Assembly: GCA_902806575.1 (NCBI GenBank)
Contig: CADCXD010000005.1
Location: 1,860,001-1,924,000, forward strand
Reading direction: 5' to 3'
DNA length: 64,000 bases
From: Jackrogersella multiformis
Lineage: Eukaryota > Ascomycota > Sordariomycetes > Xylariales > Hypoxylaceae
Shown here: in pieces, positions 11,644-25,322 of the stretch
Position numbering within the stretch: position 1 is the first letter of the stretch
Layout: each line of letters starts with the position of its first letter
Position numbers and translations under genes: made by a program
Notes under the pieces: generated by a model
What the model was told of the DNA's origin: nothing
The model's input: the letters and a program-made list of their open reading frames with translations, nothing else
Databases searched by the model: none

Positions 11644-12797
11644 TTTGAAAGGAGCGAAATAAGATATGAAGCTAAATGTGTGGGCTATAATCTGCGCGTC
11701 GCGAACTGATAGTGGCGATTCTTTTATGGGAAACTTTCATTGATGCATTGCTCGTAGATATATATCAAGCGTGAGTGATGATAGTGACAGTGGTGGTGAC
11801 AGTGACGGTGACGGTGACGGTGACTTGTGATTATACCACAAAAGAGTAGCCCGTCTGTTGAATGGGCGATCATGAGTAGTGTCACAAAATCGAGCCAGCC
11901 TGTCCCACACTACCTAGGTAATTCACAATGTCGGAAAGAGGATAGAAAAGAGGATATGTGGTCTTGGATTTAATGTAGGCAAGTTTCGTCATTGGCAGAG
12001 ATTGGGAACGCTACTTAGCTGCTTAGGTTTAGGTACCGTCGGTCAGTTGCACAAATTTTACCGTCTAACGTCTACCTAATCCACTTCGGGAAACAGCACT
12101 AAGCACATGGTTAGCATGCTAGCCCAGGCGCGCTACCTGGGTACCTCCTAGGGTGTGAGAGACCCTTATGGTTTAGAGTTGCACGCTAACAGCACACGTC
12201 ATAAGTAAAATACGCATGCAAGTAAAAAAATAAAATACCTACCTAAGGTAGGTTGCCCCTCCTTTTCGGTATCGATAGCAGCGGCTAGGATATGCTTCAA
12301 CTTTTGTGCCCCACTGTTTCTTTTCGCCGTCAGACTCATCATCTACCGATCTCCAAGCCACATGCGATTCCTACTACACGATTCTTAATAATACACGATA
12401 ACCTTAAACTTAAGCTTCGCTATATAATCAAGAAGAATATATTATTTTTCTTGGCACTAACTAGCTTCTTTTCCTAGTAATCTTTCATTCCCTGGTGGAT
12501 ATTCCTCTTTGCGCAACCGATCCGACAGCAGCCAGTTTCCGAATTTTGGAACTCATTCCTCAGACAGCGTCAAGCTTCTACCTAGGTATCTAAGCTTGCC
12601 TACTCCAGCAAGAAGCTCGAGAGAACTTACTATCCTTTTAGTTCGATTAGTCGCTCGCGAAAATAAAAGATGCGATAGCAGTTAATGCGCAGACGACGCG
12701 GTCGGCAAGCTGTGCTGTAGACATACGCATAGATATGTTCATGATCACCCAATATAACCAGACACGCTTTCATGGGAACCGATAACCCCGAGATAAC
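11644..12797. other. divergent intergenic region between cax4 and the RBR ligase
   Basis: 1.15 kb. It contains an imperfect GTGACG/GTGACA hexamer repeat (11782-11825), CCTAGG palindromes near 11912 and 12581, and AT-rich runs near 12220 and 12440. A short pyrimidine-rich region precedes the ligase start. No gene is seen. Confidence 0.5.
11782..11825. repeat. GTGACG-type hexanucleotide repeat
   Basis: An imperfect tandem array built from GTGACA, GTGGTG and GTGACG units. It lies about 140 bp upstream of the cax4 start codon and may be in its promoter or 5' leader. Confidence 0.8.
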
Positions 12798-15038
12798 ATG
12801 GCAGAGGAAGACATTCGTCAAGAGGAATTGTCGACAATAGCCGCCATATATCCAGAGTTACAGGTCGACGAAAATCACCCTAACACCGTCTCTCTTGAGC
12901 TACCCGTAAGCTTGGCCAGCCCATTGACGGTGCTTTTCCCAGCTGCCACTGAAATCGCACCTCCGGTCGAGCCGGCACAGGGTCAGACCCCGGCTGTAGC
13001 AGCTGTGGAATCCTATGCCTTGTCAAACCTGCCATCGCTACAAGTTCTCATAGAGCTACCAGATGGATATCCCCAAGAGAAACCACCTAGAGTCGTCATT
13101 CATACTACACCCCCGTGGTTATCGGAGCCAATACTACGCAAGCTTGAAAACGATGTGATACCCCTCTGGGAGGAAATCGGCCGTGATCAGGTCGTCTTCA
13201 CCTACATCGATAACCTACAACAGTCTACCGAGAATGTCTTTGGCTTGGTTGACGAGAAAGGTCGTTTGGAAGTTGGTACGGAGCACAGGATAGCGATCCT
13301 CGACTACGATATCAAAGCCAAGCAAAGAGCTTTTGAGAAAGAGACTTTTGATTGTGGAATCTGCCTAGGTAAGTGCCTGGAAGAGGCTACTCGTTACGTC
13401 TATATACAACTAACGACGAATATCAGAGCCCAAAAAGGGTGTCGTATGTCATAGGATGCTCGGGTGTAGGCATGTCTTTTGCGTGCAGTGCCTACAGGAT
13501 TTCTACAACAACGCTATCACGGAAGGGGATATAGCCTCTGTCCATTGTCTCGAGCCAAGCTGTGCCAAGAAACGCGAGGATGCTGTCAAGGGCTCTACCA
13601 AGAAGAAGAAAGCAAAAACTTTCATCAGCCCCAGCGAACTGTTGCAAATCCCACTAGAGCGGGATGTCGTTATGCGGTATGTCATGCTGAAGCATAAGAC
13701 CGAGCTCGAGTCGGACAAGAATACCGTGTACTGTCCTCGTTCGTGGTGTCAAGGAGCAGCCAGGTCGAAGAAGCACAAAAAGCCCGAGGGCCTCGAATTC
13801 ATCGAAGCGTCCGATGAGGAGACCGACGTCGAAGAGGCCGGAGGTGATAACGTGGGGAAGAAGTTCGACGCGAGCAAAGAGTTGCTTGCTATATGCGAAG
13901 ACTGCGGTTTTGCCTTCTGTACGCGTTGTGAACAGTCATGGCACGGCGAATTCAAGCAGTGCCTTGCAAAGGAAAGGAAATCGGAGATCACAGAAGAAGA
14001 GAAAGCCTCAATCGAGTATTTGAAGCTTCACACCACGCCGTGTCCGACCTGTGGTGCCCCGTGTCAAAAGACCCACGGCTGCAATCATATGCGCTGTTTC
14101 AAATGCCAGACGCACTTTTGTTACCTCTGCTCTGCATGGCTGGATCCCTCGAACCCGGTGAGTACACATCCGCGATGTTTTAATTTAGTTCTTGTCTCTA
14201 GGGAAGCCTAGCTTATTAGGATGCTTTTTCGGGGACTTTAGGCTTTCCGAAGCTGGTCTCAACGATTTCAAGATTGCTACCCGCGCACTAATGACGGATA
14301 TTGTTACTAACCTGAATATAGTATAAACACTTCAACGTTCAGTCCTCTGGAGAGGTCAACGGTTGTTACATGAGGTTGTGGGAGCTCGAAGGAGGCGATG
14401 GCGACGACGTTGGCCACGGCTACGAAGGTAACGCCGGTGGGAATGCGGATAATGCAAACGCCCCAGACGTCCCAGCTGGCCAGCGTAGGCTTTTAGTCGT
14501 CCTCCCTCAGCGGCGCGTCGCACAACAGCATCCCGCAGATGATTTGGGTAACGAATCCGATGAGGCTGGCGAAGAAGAGGCACCGCGCCAACAGCCGCGG
14601 CCAAGACCTGTCCAACCTCAAGCGCCAAGGGAACAGCCTAATGCGAGAGTGGCCGTCGCCCGCGAGGGGCCGCTCGTGCTCCGAATCGAGGGCGACGCAC
14701 CGCCGGTTCAAGGAGAGGTGGTACAACGTCGCCAGCCCGGCATTCCAAATCCCCGAGGAGAGGCTCGCGCCCTCAACATAGGTCAACGAGGGGGGCGAGG
14801 CGATAGGAGAGGCAGAGGTCAGAGATTGAACCGGCAGAACAACCGGAATCGAGCTCAGGGGCAAAACCAGGAAATGAACAACAACGGTCGCGACGGCCAG
14901 AATAGGGTTGGGGATGGCGATGTGCTCCGAGGAGAGGGCCAACTAGATGCGAGAGAGGAAGCATGGATTCGTCAATTCGTGCAGCTCGCCCTCAACGATC
15001 AGGAAGATCAGATTGAGTGGGATAGTGATGACGACTAG
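12798..15038 (+). CDS. itt1: RWD and RING-IBR-RING E3 ubiquitin ligase, Itt1/RNF14 type
   Basis: Exons 12798-13368, 13427-14157 and 14322-15038 join to 672 residues. An RWD domain occupies the first ~150 residues (EELSTIAAIYPEL, then the ELPDGYPQEKPP turn). RING1 begins at Cys186 (CGICLEPKKG, then CRHVFCVQC). The IBR contains CEDCGFAFCTRC. RING2 reads CPTCGAPCQKTHGCNHMRC, where Cys409 in the HGCNHM motif aligns with the RBR catalytic cysteine. The segment spanning the second intron (SNPYKHFN) matches the Itt1/RNF14 ending. RBR ligases take ubiquitin from an E2 onto that cysteine before substrate transfer; yeast Itt1 is linked to translation termination factors. Residues ~450-672 are a low-complexity Arg/Gln/Asn-rich tail absent from the yeast protein. 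A ~40-residue Lys/acidic insertion separates two halves of the IBR. Confidence 0.92.
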
Positions 15039-18000
15039 GCAGGGAACTCTTGATAGGCACAAATCGGCCTAGGCAGTAGGCATGCGAGGCACAAAATTCC
15101 CAAGACGGTAACAACGACGCTGCAGAGACCATGCGAGTTGCGATTTTGGCTAGTACAATAGCTCCTGTTTATTGAACTCCCGAAAGGAGCTGACCAGAAG
15201 CCGCCATCCCTGGTAGCGAATGGGGCGCGATGTTGCATCTCTAGCGGCTTCCGGCAGCTGTCACGGGGCAGGCTCTGGCGTACATGACGAATAATCGCCC
15301 TCTTCCGCGCCAAAGTTGCAGTGGACTGCTGAGATAGGCAGATCTCGCCGGCTCGCAATGTTACACCGAAGTTACATTTCCGTCGATGTTTAAACCGACC
15401 CCCTTGAAGAGGTTGACGACGACCCTTTCTATTTTTCTCCCTCTCTACACTATGTGTGCCCGCAACGGCGCAGCAGCAAAGCAGGCTGAGCACGTACGTT
15501 TCAACAGGCAGAATCTGCTACCTACTACTAGGTTTGGAGAACGGGGGAGATCGCTAATAATAAACATCTTCTGAATAACACATGCGTGGTGTGTGCTATG
15601 TGTTTGATATACCGTAAGCACTCAAAAATATCGAACGGTATGTAACAGCAGCACCGCAGGATCACGCTGCATTGAATAAATTTTTTCTCTCCCTTTCTTA
15701 TTTCGTGACATGCAACGCTCATCTTTCCTGTGACGAGATTTTTTATTTTTATCCTTTATTTTAGATGCGATGGCTAGGGGCGCTGATATCGTAAGGTATT
15801 GTTCATCGCGATCCGTTACGGCTAGGTAATCTTGGAAGATATATTTCCCATCTCACCTGGTCCGGGAGTACATAGTATTTATTGCATGCTTACCTGATAA
15901 TGTGAATATCGTATTTGCTGGTTTTAGGATCTTGCCAAGTTGGACTAATGCTCAGACCCTAATGATTAACGCTCTTCGGCTCCAACGTAGCTCTCCGTAT
16001 CTCTCGAAGTAGGCAAACTATCCCTCGCTCCCTGTCGAGTTCGAAATCCCACAACCAGCCCCCCCGGTCGGGGAGATCTCTCTCTTTTTCCCTTTTGTTT
16101 TTTTCTTCTTCATGACTCACGTAAGTACAGATGTATCCCGCGACGATCCGTACCCAGGCACGTATCGCAAATGCAGCTTATCATGACATTATTACACTAT
16201 CTACCCTTACGGACAGGCTGCCTATGGAACACCCCGGGCAGACGAGGAGGGAGGAGTTTGTGGGGGTTTAAGGGGGAAAGCGCGAGATTGGGACGTCCAG
16301 GGTTTCTCATTGGGTGATAATTGATCGTTTATTACAGCGGGCGGGCGAATTCTGATTCGCCTCCTTGAATTATTAATCCTTATTTTCTCACCTTTTTTTA
16401 TTTTTATTTATATTTTACTCTCCTTTGCATTTTCCACTTTCGTCTTTCATGCGGCAGGGGAACCATTGGGGCCGATTACCTAGGTATTATTGATCAACCG
16501 GACAAGGCTGGTCAGCTTTGCCTGTTATCGCTTAGAGGGGCTGGGTTGACTGTCGCCTCGCGCTGAGTCGCGGACCGCTCGCTCGCTATCAATACGCGGA
16601 ATTGCATACCTATCTACCTACCCTAGGTACATATAGAATATAGGATATAGGTAGATAATCATTATGGTTATTGCCACCGTAGCTATATGATATAGGTCGA
16701 GTTTAATGAGTCTATATCATACATACATAGTACATAGTAAGGTAGAAATTGCTCATTGATGAATATAAGCAAGATCCTGGGATGCCACATGCTAGGCTTG
16801 CATGCTCGGTTCGACTGTGGGATATTAGTATCGTGTACCTGGCTTTCTTCACCACATGGGTAGGACTTAGGACATAGGACATAAAAACATAACAAAAATA
16901 GCCTTGGTAGAAAGACAAGAAGAGAAAAAGGAAAAAAAAACCGCTAAGGTGACTAGTGACAAAGCGGAAATTTGGCGGCCGCGTGGAATCGTCGATAGGG
17001 TCCTAAGCTACACGTGGGAAAATATACAACGTAGTATACATATAAATGAATTGATGCTCTCCCGCATCTCGGCGAAAGATAAACGCTAGAATAGGCATTC
17101 GATTGGGGGCCATCTGTCTGCTTTCTGCAGGATGATGGTTACATTGATGCCAAGAAGGGAAAGAGATTCGAGCTAGGAAGGGCATAGGGAAGGTTGGCGG
17201 CGGTAATAAAAAGTTGGAGATGCGTGTGCTCTACACTACACTATGCGCTCTACGTGCTCTGCGAACGACAGCTTAGCACCTTCGAGGCTTCTCTCTCTGT
17301 GTCTTTTTCTGGTTTGTTGGAAAAGGGTTGGAAAGGGGAGGCCGGCGCCGAGGACGGGGATTGGCCGGGTTAAACTCGGAGGGGCTTTCCTCTAGGCTAA
17401 AGTAGGTGATGCATAACGGGCGTTTCTATAGCCTCGTTAAAATCTTGGCAGCCTGGTCTATGGTTGGTATTATTGATTGTTGTCGCTGTTGTTATTGTTG
17501 TTGTTATCGTTATCTCGTTTCTTAAATTAGAGAAGAAGAAAAGAGGATATATGCTAGTTACGGAAAAGACTTCGTGATATGAGGTCTCGATTTAATGCTT
17601 ATGCTTTCTTTTATACGGTTTCATACCTATCTAGGTAGTACGTATGTACCTAGATATCATGGATATATATATGTACATGTACTTGGAGATTAAGTAAAAG
17701 GCCGGATCTTGCGGGCTGGTTTTGCGGGGTAATGCGATTATAATCGAAAGTTGTCAGTTTTAAACTCCTAACGGGGCGGCAGACTACGTTTGTCTTCATA
17801 ATATATTTCCCCTTTTGGCAAGTATTAGAGTGGAGACTAGCGTCTAGGTGGAAATATGTACTATCTCCATGTAGGTAGGTACCTAATATGTACCTTAGGT
17901 ACCTAGGGTATGTTATATGTACCTTCATATAAAAAGAAAGAAAACGACTCTAATTCAGGTACCTACTTTGCTTAACCATGCTTAAACAAAACGTCCAGAA

Positions 18001-20631
18001 ATAGAATGAGACACGTCCCATTGCGTCTAACAACCCAGCTTTCCAATCTATTTTGCTGAAGATAATAATATAAGCAATTCTCGTTAGGGTGCCTTGTGTA
18101 AGCTTATTTAGATAAAGATCCAAAACGACGGGAACTTGGGGGCCGTGGAAGGAATTACAACCACGCAACCGAGCAACCAAGTAACCTAACAGTTGAAGGG
18201 CGTTTTTTTTTTCCCTCTGTAGGGCTGCGTCAGTTTATACTACGGCGGGAAGATCCAGGTTGACAATCCAACCCAAACTTTCTCTATTACGGAATACTTG
18301 GAACCAGTCTTTGTCAAGCTCAGGTAATCAGTCCTTAAGAATAAGCGATGTCCGTTAAGTCTAAAGGAGTGGGGTGGTTGATTGGTCGACTCTTCGGCTG
18401 AGAGTCTCGAATATAGTACGCGGCAAGGCGGTATAGGAATGAAGGACGAGAGAATTTTCATCTTTTTACTTGATGGTGTAGATGATGAGGTTATCAGTAG
18501 CAGATAGGTAGTTGCAAAGCTGGTAACAAACATATCTCCTACCTAGGTACATAGGAAAAGGTATGTACCTACCGGTAGGTCTAGGTAGCGTATGTGGCCT
18601 TTTAGAGTTGGGGTTCGTGTTCGGGATGCGAGCGCGGGAGTAACCTTCATTTGAGTTGCCCTCCTCAAATAGACGTGATGGAGGGTCAGATTAACCAATT
18701 AGAAATCACTTAATTATTGATGCCTTCTAAAATGGGAGCTCGCACCGAGATATTTGGCAAGGCTGTATATAGTAGGTATGCGTACCTATCTAGTATACGT
18801 ATACCACATATGTATACCTACTGGCATATTGCATTAGAATATGCGAGACATACAAATCCTTTTCAGCTTGCTTTCGGATGGATGGTTGTTTTTTTCAGGA
18901 GTATTCAGGAAGTTTACCTAGTGTACCTAAGGTATCTTATTTGAATAAGTGGATGTATCATGAAACTAACGGCCTTACATATACTCAATATGTACGTATG
19001 TATGTATATGCCAAAGCCACATATGTAATCATATAATCATATCATGATTAAGAACTACGGAATATATAAGAGCTAGTCTAACTTATTATGATACTAGTAT
19101 GTTATTTGATAGGTGGGGGTACCTAGGCACCGATGATCTCGAGACTTAAAATGTATTTTTCTACTTTTTAAGATTATACTATGTACATGCGTATACATAT
19201 TTCTATGTATTATACATGGAGTTATGTACATCTTATTGTTGACTGACAAACAGATATGCATTCAGCGTGCATCTAGCCCCGCATCGATACTCTTCTATGG
19301 GCTATCACAATGATGTATGGGCTGATCCCCAAGCGCGCTAAGCCTTTTTCCCTTTTACATTTTACATCTTCCATCTTCCATTTCCCCCTTTCTATATTCA
19401 ACATCCAACATCCAACATCGTTTATTGATTACGCTCCCGTATTTGCAAGTCACCAGTCACGTATAAACTCCTCACGAGGCAGACTCCGACTGAGACATCT
19501 CCGGTCTTTTTCACAAAACATGCGTATCAGGCATTGGATATCGAACCAATCATACTCCCGGTTCTTCAAAAGCTATACACCATCTATTAATCACCATCCT
19601 TGCATGTAGCCTCCTCTACCCGGGGTTATCACCGGCTTTTCACCGTACATACATAGTACATACCTAGGTAGTAGTACAAAATACCTTCCTTTACCACCCT
19701 CCTCTGTCCCCTGTAAATCGAAGTCTTTGCTAGTGACGAACATTGAAACCCTGACCCGTCAACGGATACGTACCTCCACTGCATCAGTGGCTTACTGGAC
19801 AGTCTCCCCCCGCGGGACAGCGATCAGTTCGTTCGCGGGTACCTGCTTGTATGTGCAAATGGACCTGGTATATTGCAACAATACGTGACCTTAATCATAC
19901 AGGCCTTTCGATTAGCTTGCGCAAGCTCCTCCGAGGTGATCCAGATGATCCACGAGGTTTAAAAGGTTATTGCAATCTGTAATCTGCAATCCGGCAACGC
20001 GCGAACCTCTTAGGACTAATAGTATTATACACTAGGTTCTAGGTATATACCCTGTTACCCGCGAGATAAGTAGGCTAACATCTTATTAGGACTAACACTA
20101 TTATTTGGTATCTGCTATGTGGGCAGGTTATGTAGGCAAGTACGTAGTAGGCATATATTGTGGAGGATCGCGTCGGTATAACAAGTATTCCTGCACCCCA
20201 ACTTCGTAAGAAGCAGGAAGCAATACGGTTGCAGAGTTCCTTAAGAAAGCCTACATACCTAGGTAGACATAGGAAGTATCTAATGTATCCTATCATATAT
20301 CTCCGTACCTGAAATCACATCTGTTGCGTCATGCCAGCGAGATGTGGCACAACCCTTTTCGCACGGGAGGCAGATCGTCAACCGCCATGAGGCGGCACAG
20401 ACGGTGTCGTACAGAAAATGGCGCGTCAGGTTGTCTTGTGATTCGACAGGTTTACTCTCATCGAGACCCCTAGCAAAGGAATAAAGAAAAATAAAAGAGC
20501 TGCTAGGGACAGGGGGCCAGGCTCCACCAGCCAAGTCATATCGAATCCTTCGTCGAGGATCAAAAAAGGGTCGTAATGGCTGGGCAGCTGCCAAGCTAGC
20601 AAGGCTGTATGTGCGTATATGCCAGGTATGG

Positions 20632-20655
20632 ATGTATGTATGTATGTATGTACGT
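20632..20655. repeat. GTAT microsatellite
   Basis: A run of GTAT tetranucleotides, non-coding. Confidence 0.8.
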
Positions 20656-23205
20656 ACAGACAGACAAGCATACATAGTACCTACCTAAGTAGTGTACAAG
20701 TAAAGTGCTGCTGGTCTGCTAGATCGTGTTGCAACCGACTAGGTTAGCGGGAGCCGGTGATCTTCGTTCGAAAACGGAGTGTACTGGCCGGCCATACTGC
20801 CTCAAAGGAGGCTAGCTCTCTACCTGACAGCACTAGACGCGCATGCCATCTCTCTCGTCTTACTATGTACATACCTACCTAGGTACCTAGTATGTAGTTC
20901 CAACTTTGCCTTGCCTTATTTGCTGGTTTTTTTCGCAAAGTTCTGTTCGATTTCACGACTGCCTAGGCACTATGTATGTACCGGCACGCGGCAAGATATT
21001 GCCAGGACACGGACGCTCCGAGGTCTCGGCAGTAAGTTACAAAGTAGGAGTATTCCGTCGAAGAAGGATATGAATTCAGGTTTGGCAACAAAACATTTTT
21101 GGATCTTTCGAGTTAATATCTCGAACCATATGCATCACCAATATCCTCAACTAGGCCGGATCTGCGCGTTTCACAGATTCATAACCCACGACTAAAAGTA
21201 TCTATGACTGTACCGTAGCACCGAAATCCCTGTGTCGCAGGTCGGTCTTTTGTTTGAGGCTTTCTAGTGTAGTGTAGTCTATGTATGTATTTTCCTCATC
21301 TGCCGCGATCTCCCCACTTCTCATCATCAGACGATCCTTTTTTGATGCTCGAACCTGACGTCTGTCCACGATATTCGCGGCCGCGGTCCGTTTCGAGGTC
21401 GAATGCCTTCTAACCTACACATACGTATGCGTGCCTACTAACACAGCGAGCGAGCGTTTCTCCTCGGGACATAGGTGACACGCCGCGTTCTCTCTCGGAC
21501 TGTTGAAACGCGGCACGGAAGCATCTACTATGTATGTATGTGCGGCAAACCCCCCACCAATCCTTTGATCTTGGTTCTTGAGGTTACCATCCCGTAGAGC
21601 GACGGCAATCTTGGGGAATGGAGGCACAGTTCTCGCTATCACGCGCAACACACCGAGTGACACCGAACCTAGTGTAAGTCTGAGCTTGATGTTCTCGTTA
21701 CCAGTAAACGAGCAAGCTCGTTTACACGCGATTGTGGTTCTTTACTACACGTACACGTACATACATAGCATGTACAGCATTAGCTGCATCTCGGATAACA
21801 AAAGCTTTTTCCCACCGGCAAGGATTCCTTTCTTTGGTTCAGTATATATTAACCACCACATATAACCATTATAACCCGGCCCCTTTTAAGATCATAGTTT
21901 GAGCTTGGGGTAATTTCGGGTCGAACCAACCCTCGACCTCGACCTCGTGAAAGGCCCCCAACTAATATGATTCGTCACGCTAAGCACATGATATTTAGAA
22001 AAACGCCCCGAGCTTTTTGTTAGTCGATAATCTTCTTGTCTTTCCCAACGTCAGTGCCGAGCTACACTAGGAGACTTTTAGTACGCAAGGTCAAATATCA
22101 GATGTGCGCTACTAGTAACTTATGGGTATTCGAATCTAAATATCTAATGAAACCTCTCTGCCGTGAAGCTCGGACGGCTTGACCGCTTCGTTTTCCAAGG
22201 AACAATCGCGCGCTTCTCGAACCAAAGTTTGGTTCCTGTTGCCTACCAGTCCAGAATTGGACTGAATTAAACAAGGCCTTGCCCGGTTTAGTCATCGACA
22301 CTGACATCAGGCTCCACAGGACTTCAACGGTTGTGGAGCCACTCGTGTTGAGGAGAAATGCATGTCCCAAGTTGATGTGACAGGGTTAGCTCTATTACAT
22401 ACTACCTATGTAGTAAGAGGTAGTGTATGTACATGCCATAGTACGTGACATAGCTACATGACTCGGTAGTGTGGTGTTGTATCGTCGAAGAAAGTCCCTT
22501 GAAACTTTCTCGAGGAGATCAGGGGAATCTAGCACTGCCGCTACAGAATGGAAAGATAAAATAAATAGGAAATGCAGCCATACTGTAATTGGAGACCTCG
22601 AAGCAACCAAACCATGTGGTCTGGTAGTCATTGTACATACACATCCATACGTACGTCCCCTACGTTGCGGCGAAAATACTACTGTATCTACGGGCGCTTG
22701 TGTGAAAGAGAGGAAAGGGAAAATGTCCGGTAACATTTCCCCTGACTGATTATTAGTAACCTGGTCCCTGTCAGCTCTCGGCGCCTCTCCCAGGTCCAGC
22801 CCTAGTCCCATAGTGGAGGACCGACCAAGGAGGTTTAGCTCTACTACTATAGTAAGGTTATTTAACTACACACTACATTAGTAGCATTACATACACTACA
22901 TAGCTAGGTACGGAATGTAGAGACCATATTGCCCAGGTACTTCTTACTATCTGCTGCGATCTGCCGGCCTCATTTTCGCTAGCCTTGATCGGTTTTTTAG
23001 ACTCGTACATATTAAGCTCTACCATGTTGATACAAACATGATACAATCTCGAATATAATCACATTAGGAAAACGAAGCTGCGGCCATCGACAGGGAAGTC
23101 GTGAATATGTATGCAAGATGCGAAGCTGAGATATTTCACAAGCCTCGCGCAGATATCCCTTCCTTTTTATTATTAATATCATTTCCCCCCCTCCTGCTAA
23201 TACTA

Positions 23206-23279
23206 AGTAGGTAGGTAGGTATGTACGTATGTACGTATATATATACGTATGTAATATAATATATAATATAATATAATAC
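23206..23279. repeat. TAGG/TACG/ATATA composite microsatellite
   Basis: Consecutive runs of GTAG, GTAC/GTAT and TATAA-type units over about 75 bp. It lies amid other low-complexity sequence and is non-coding. Confidence 0.8.
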
Positions 23280-24410
23280 CTACCTAATCTCTTTGCCGAT
23301 TCGGCACAGTCATCATCGTAGCAATAAGTAATAAGAAGCTTAAAGGAGGGCGAGGGCGGCTGCTAGCTTCATCACATTTAGGGGGGGTAGACTCGATATC
23401 ACCTGCATCGCTTCGCGTGAAAAGCAGAAGCGGGCGTTCTATTTTAGACAACAGCGCGCGCGCTCTCACACATACACGTGCATATAGATGTATACACACA
23501 CCCGCCACTGTAAGGAAAGCCCTCGAATGAGGTGCGATCGCGAGACCGCAAAACTAATGTACATACACCATACATACAAGCGAGAGAGAGATGAACTCCC
23601 TGGAGTATTGCGCGACCCGTTGTTACATGACGCTTGAGTAAGCACGACAGTATATTTACCTAACAGCGTTTTTTTTGGTGATGTGAATGTTCTGCAGGCC
23701 TCTATTAGTACCGGCATAAGTGGCCGTTCTTCTTACAGGATATTGCTTCCTCTGATCAACCGAGGTCATCCAATCAGGAGGCTTTGCTCTTCTTGTAGTA
23801 TACTATGTAGTGTAGATGCGGCTGTTGCGCCGGGTACCGTCGTGAGACGGTGGCTCGTAGTGTAAAATAAGCTGTTTGTCGTTCCTTTTGGGGGCAAGTC
23901 TTGATTCGAGGTATTGTACAAATACTGTAGATACCTCTCCCTGCTCCCTGTTACCTATTCCCTGTTACCTATGTACTCCAGTCCTATCGAAAAGTTGTGG
24001 TACCCTCCAAAAGCTTACATGGCCCTCCGAGGTGGCGTGCCGGGTTTGTCCAGCAGTGGATCTCTTGCTAGGCACGCTGATCCAAATCGGGAATGTGCTG
24101 GATACGGCCTGATCTCTACTGGTTTATCGTCGTTACTATCCTCCGCATTCTCAGGATATCTACATACCTAGGTACATACCTAGAGGCTAGCATAGTATCT
24201 CAGGAAATGTATTTACCTATTCGACCTGCTTTAGCCAACATGTATTATCTTGTGTGTATGTAGGTAGGTATGTAAAGTCATACTTACACATATAGTACTG
24301 ATCGCAAATTCTAAGCAAGTATTCACAAGTCGCCCACTCACCATTGCCGCGGATGACCTCTCCTCCTTTCTCTCTCTCTCCTCTCGCTTCTTTGATCATT
24401 CGACTTATAA

Positions 24411-24437
24411 GACGAGACAAGACAAGACAAGACAAGG
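24411..24437. repeat. GACAA pentanucleotide repeat
   Basis: About five copies of GACAA, the first imperfect, in the far upstream region of the VIB-1-type gene. Confidence 0.85.
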
Positions 24438-25289
24438 TTAACGACACGATGCTATACATAGCATGCATTCGTTCTCTGTTATCTGCACTCGGCCCACACA
24501 CCTTTCTCTTTCTTCCATGACAATTCGACAATTTCACCATGGCTTCATCTCGGGTCTTTCTGGTTGAGATAATCAGGCATGCAAGCGAATTTCCTTGATA
24601 TTAGCATCGTCTCCTCTCTTTCTATTGCTTCTCCATCTCCAGTTCCGGTTCGTGGGCCGAGGGAGCTATATCATATCGGTGCCCTATATCAGCGCGTCTG
24701 TTATTAACAAGGCGGCGAACCTTTTTTCATTAGCAGCCTCCTAACCTACGTACCTCGATATTGGTTGAGAGAAAGAAGGCAACCTTCGATCCAAGATAGG
24801 TACGGATACATTAAAACGTGCAAGGGTCTAATAAACTTATGTGCGCTTTTTGCGAAGCGAGCTTACTGGATCCCCGCCGCGCCCCCTGGTCGCTAGCCAG
24901 AGACGCAATCTCGTGAACCGATATTTCTTTTACTGTACCGTAAATATCTGCACCACCACCACCCCCCCATGCTTCACTCCCTCCATGCTCCTCGCGCCTT
25001 TCCCTTCTGGCTCTTCATCGGCGGATATGTCCAACGGTCTCTCTCCAAAATAGCGGGCCCTCCTCTACGTACCTAGCAAAAGCCGTCGGAGGATTTCCTA
25101 ACTAATCAAGCACCTCCCTGTTGGGGGCCAGGGCCAGCATTGGATAGACGGAGCTGCGTGGAGGGGCTTTTATTTTACAAGGGGCATCTTGAATGACTCT
25201 AGCTAGCCTCTTGTCGATAGGCCCCCGTGCCTCCATATGATCCATGCTCTCATACATCTCTACCTGCCTACTCCGTACCCCCCCTCCAT

Positions 25290-25322
25290 TCACACACACA
25301 CTCACGCTCTCACACACACACA
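25290..25322. repeat. interrupted CA repeat
   Basis: CA dinucleotide runs interrupted by CTCACGCTCT, about 1.1 kb upstream of the VIB-1-type start codon. Confidence 0.75.

Noticed and set aside
15986..16060. A GTTCGAAATCC string resembling a tRNA B box
   Set aside because: It has one base too many for the T-loop consensus and no A box or acceptor-stem pairing at the right distance.
20779..22811. Frames of up to 138 codons in the large gap (20779-21195 + and 22395-22811 -)
   Set aside because: No domain, no splice partners, Tyr/Cys-rich random-like composition and microsatellite-derived stretches.
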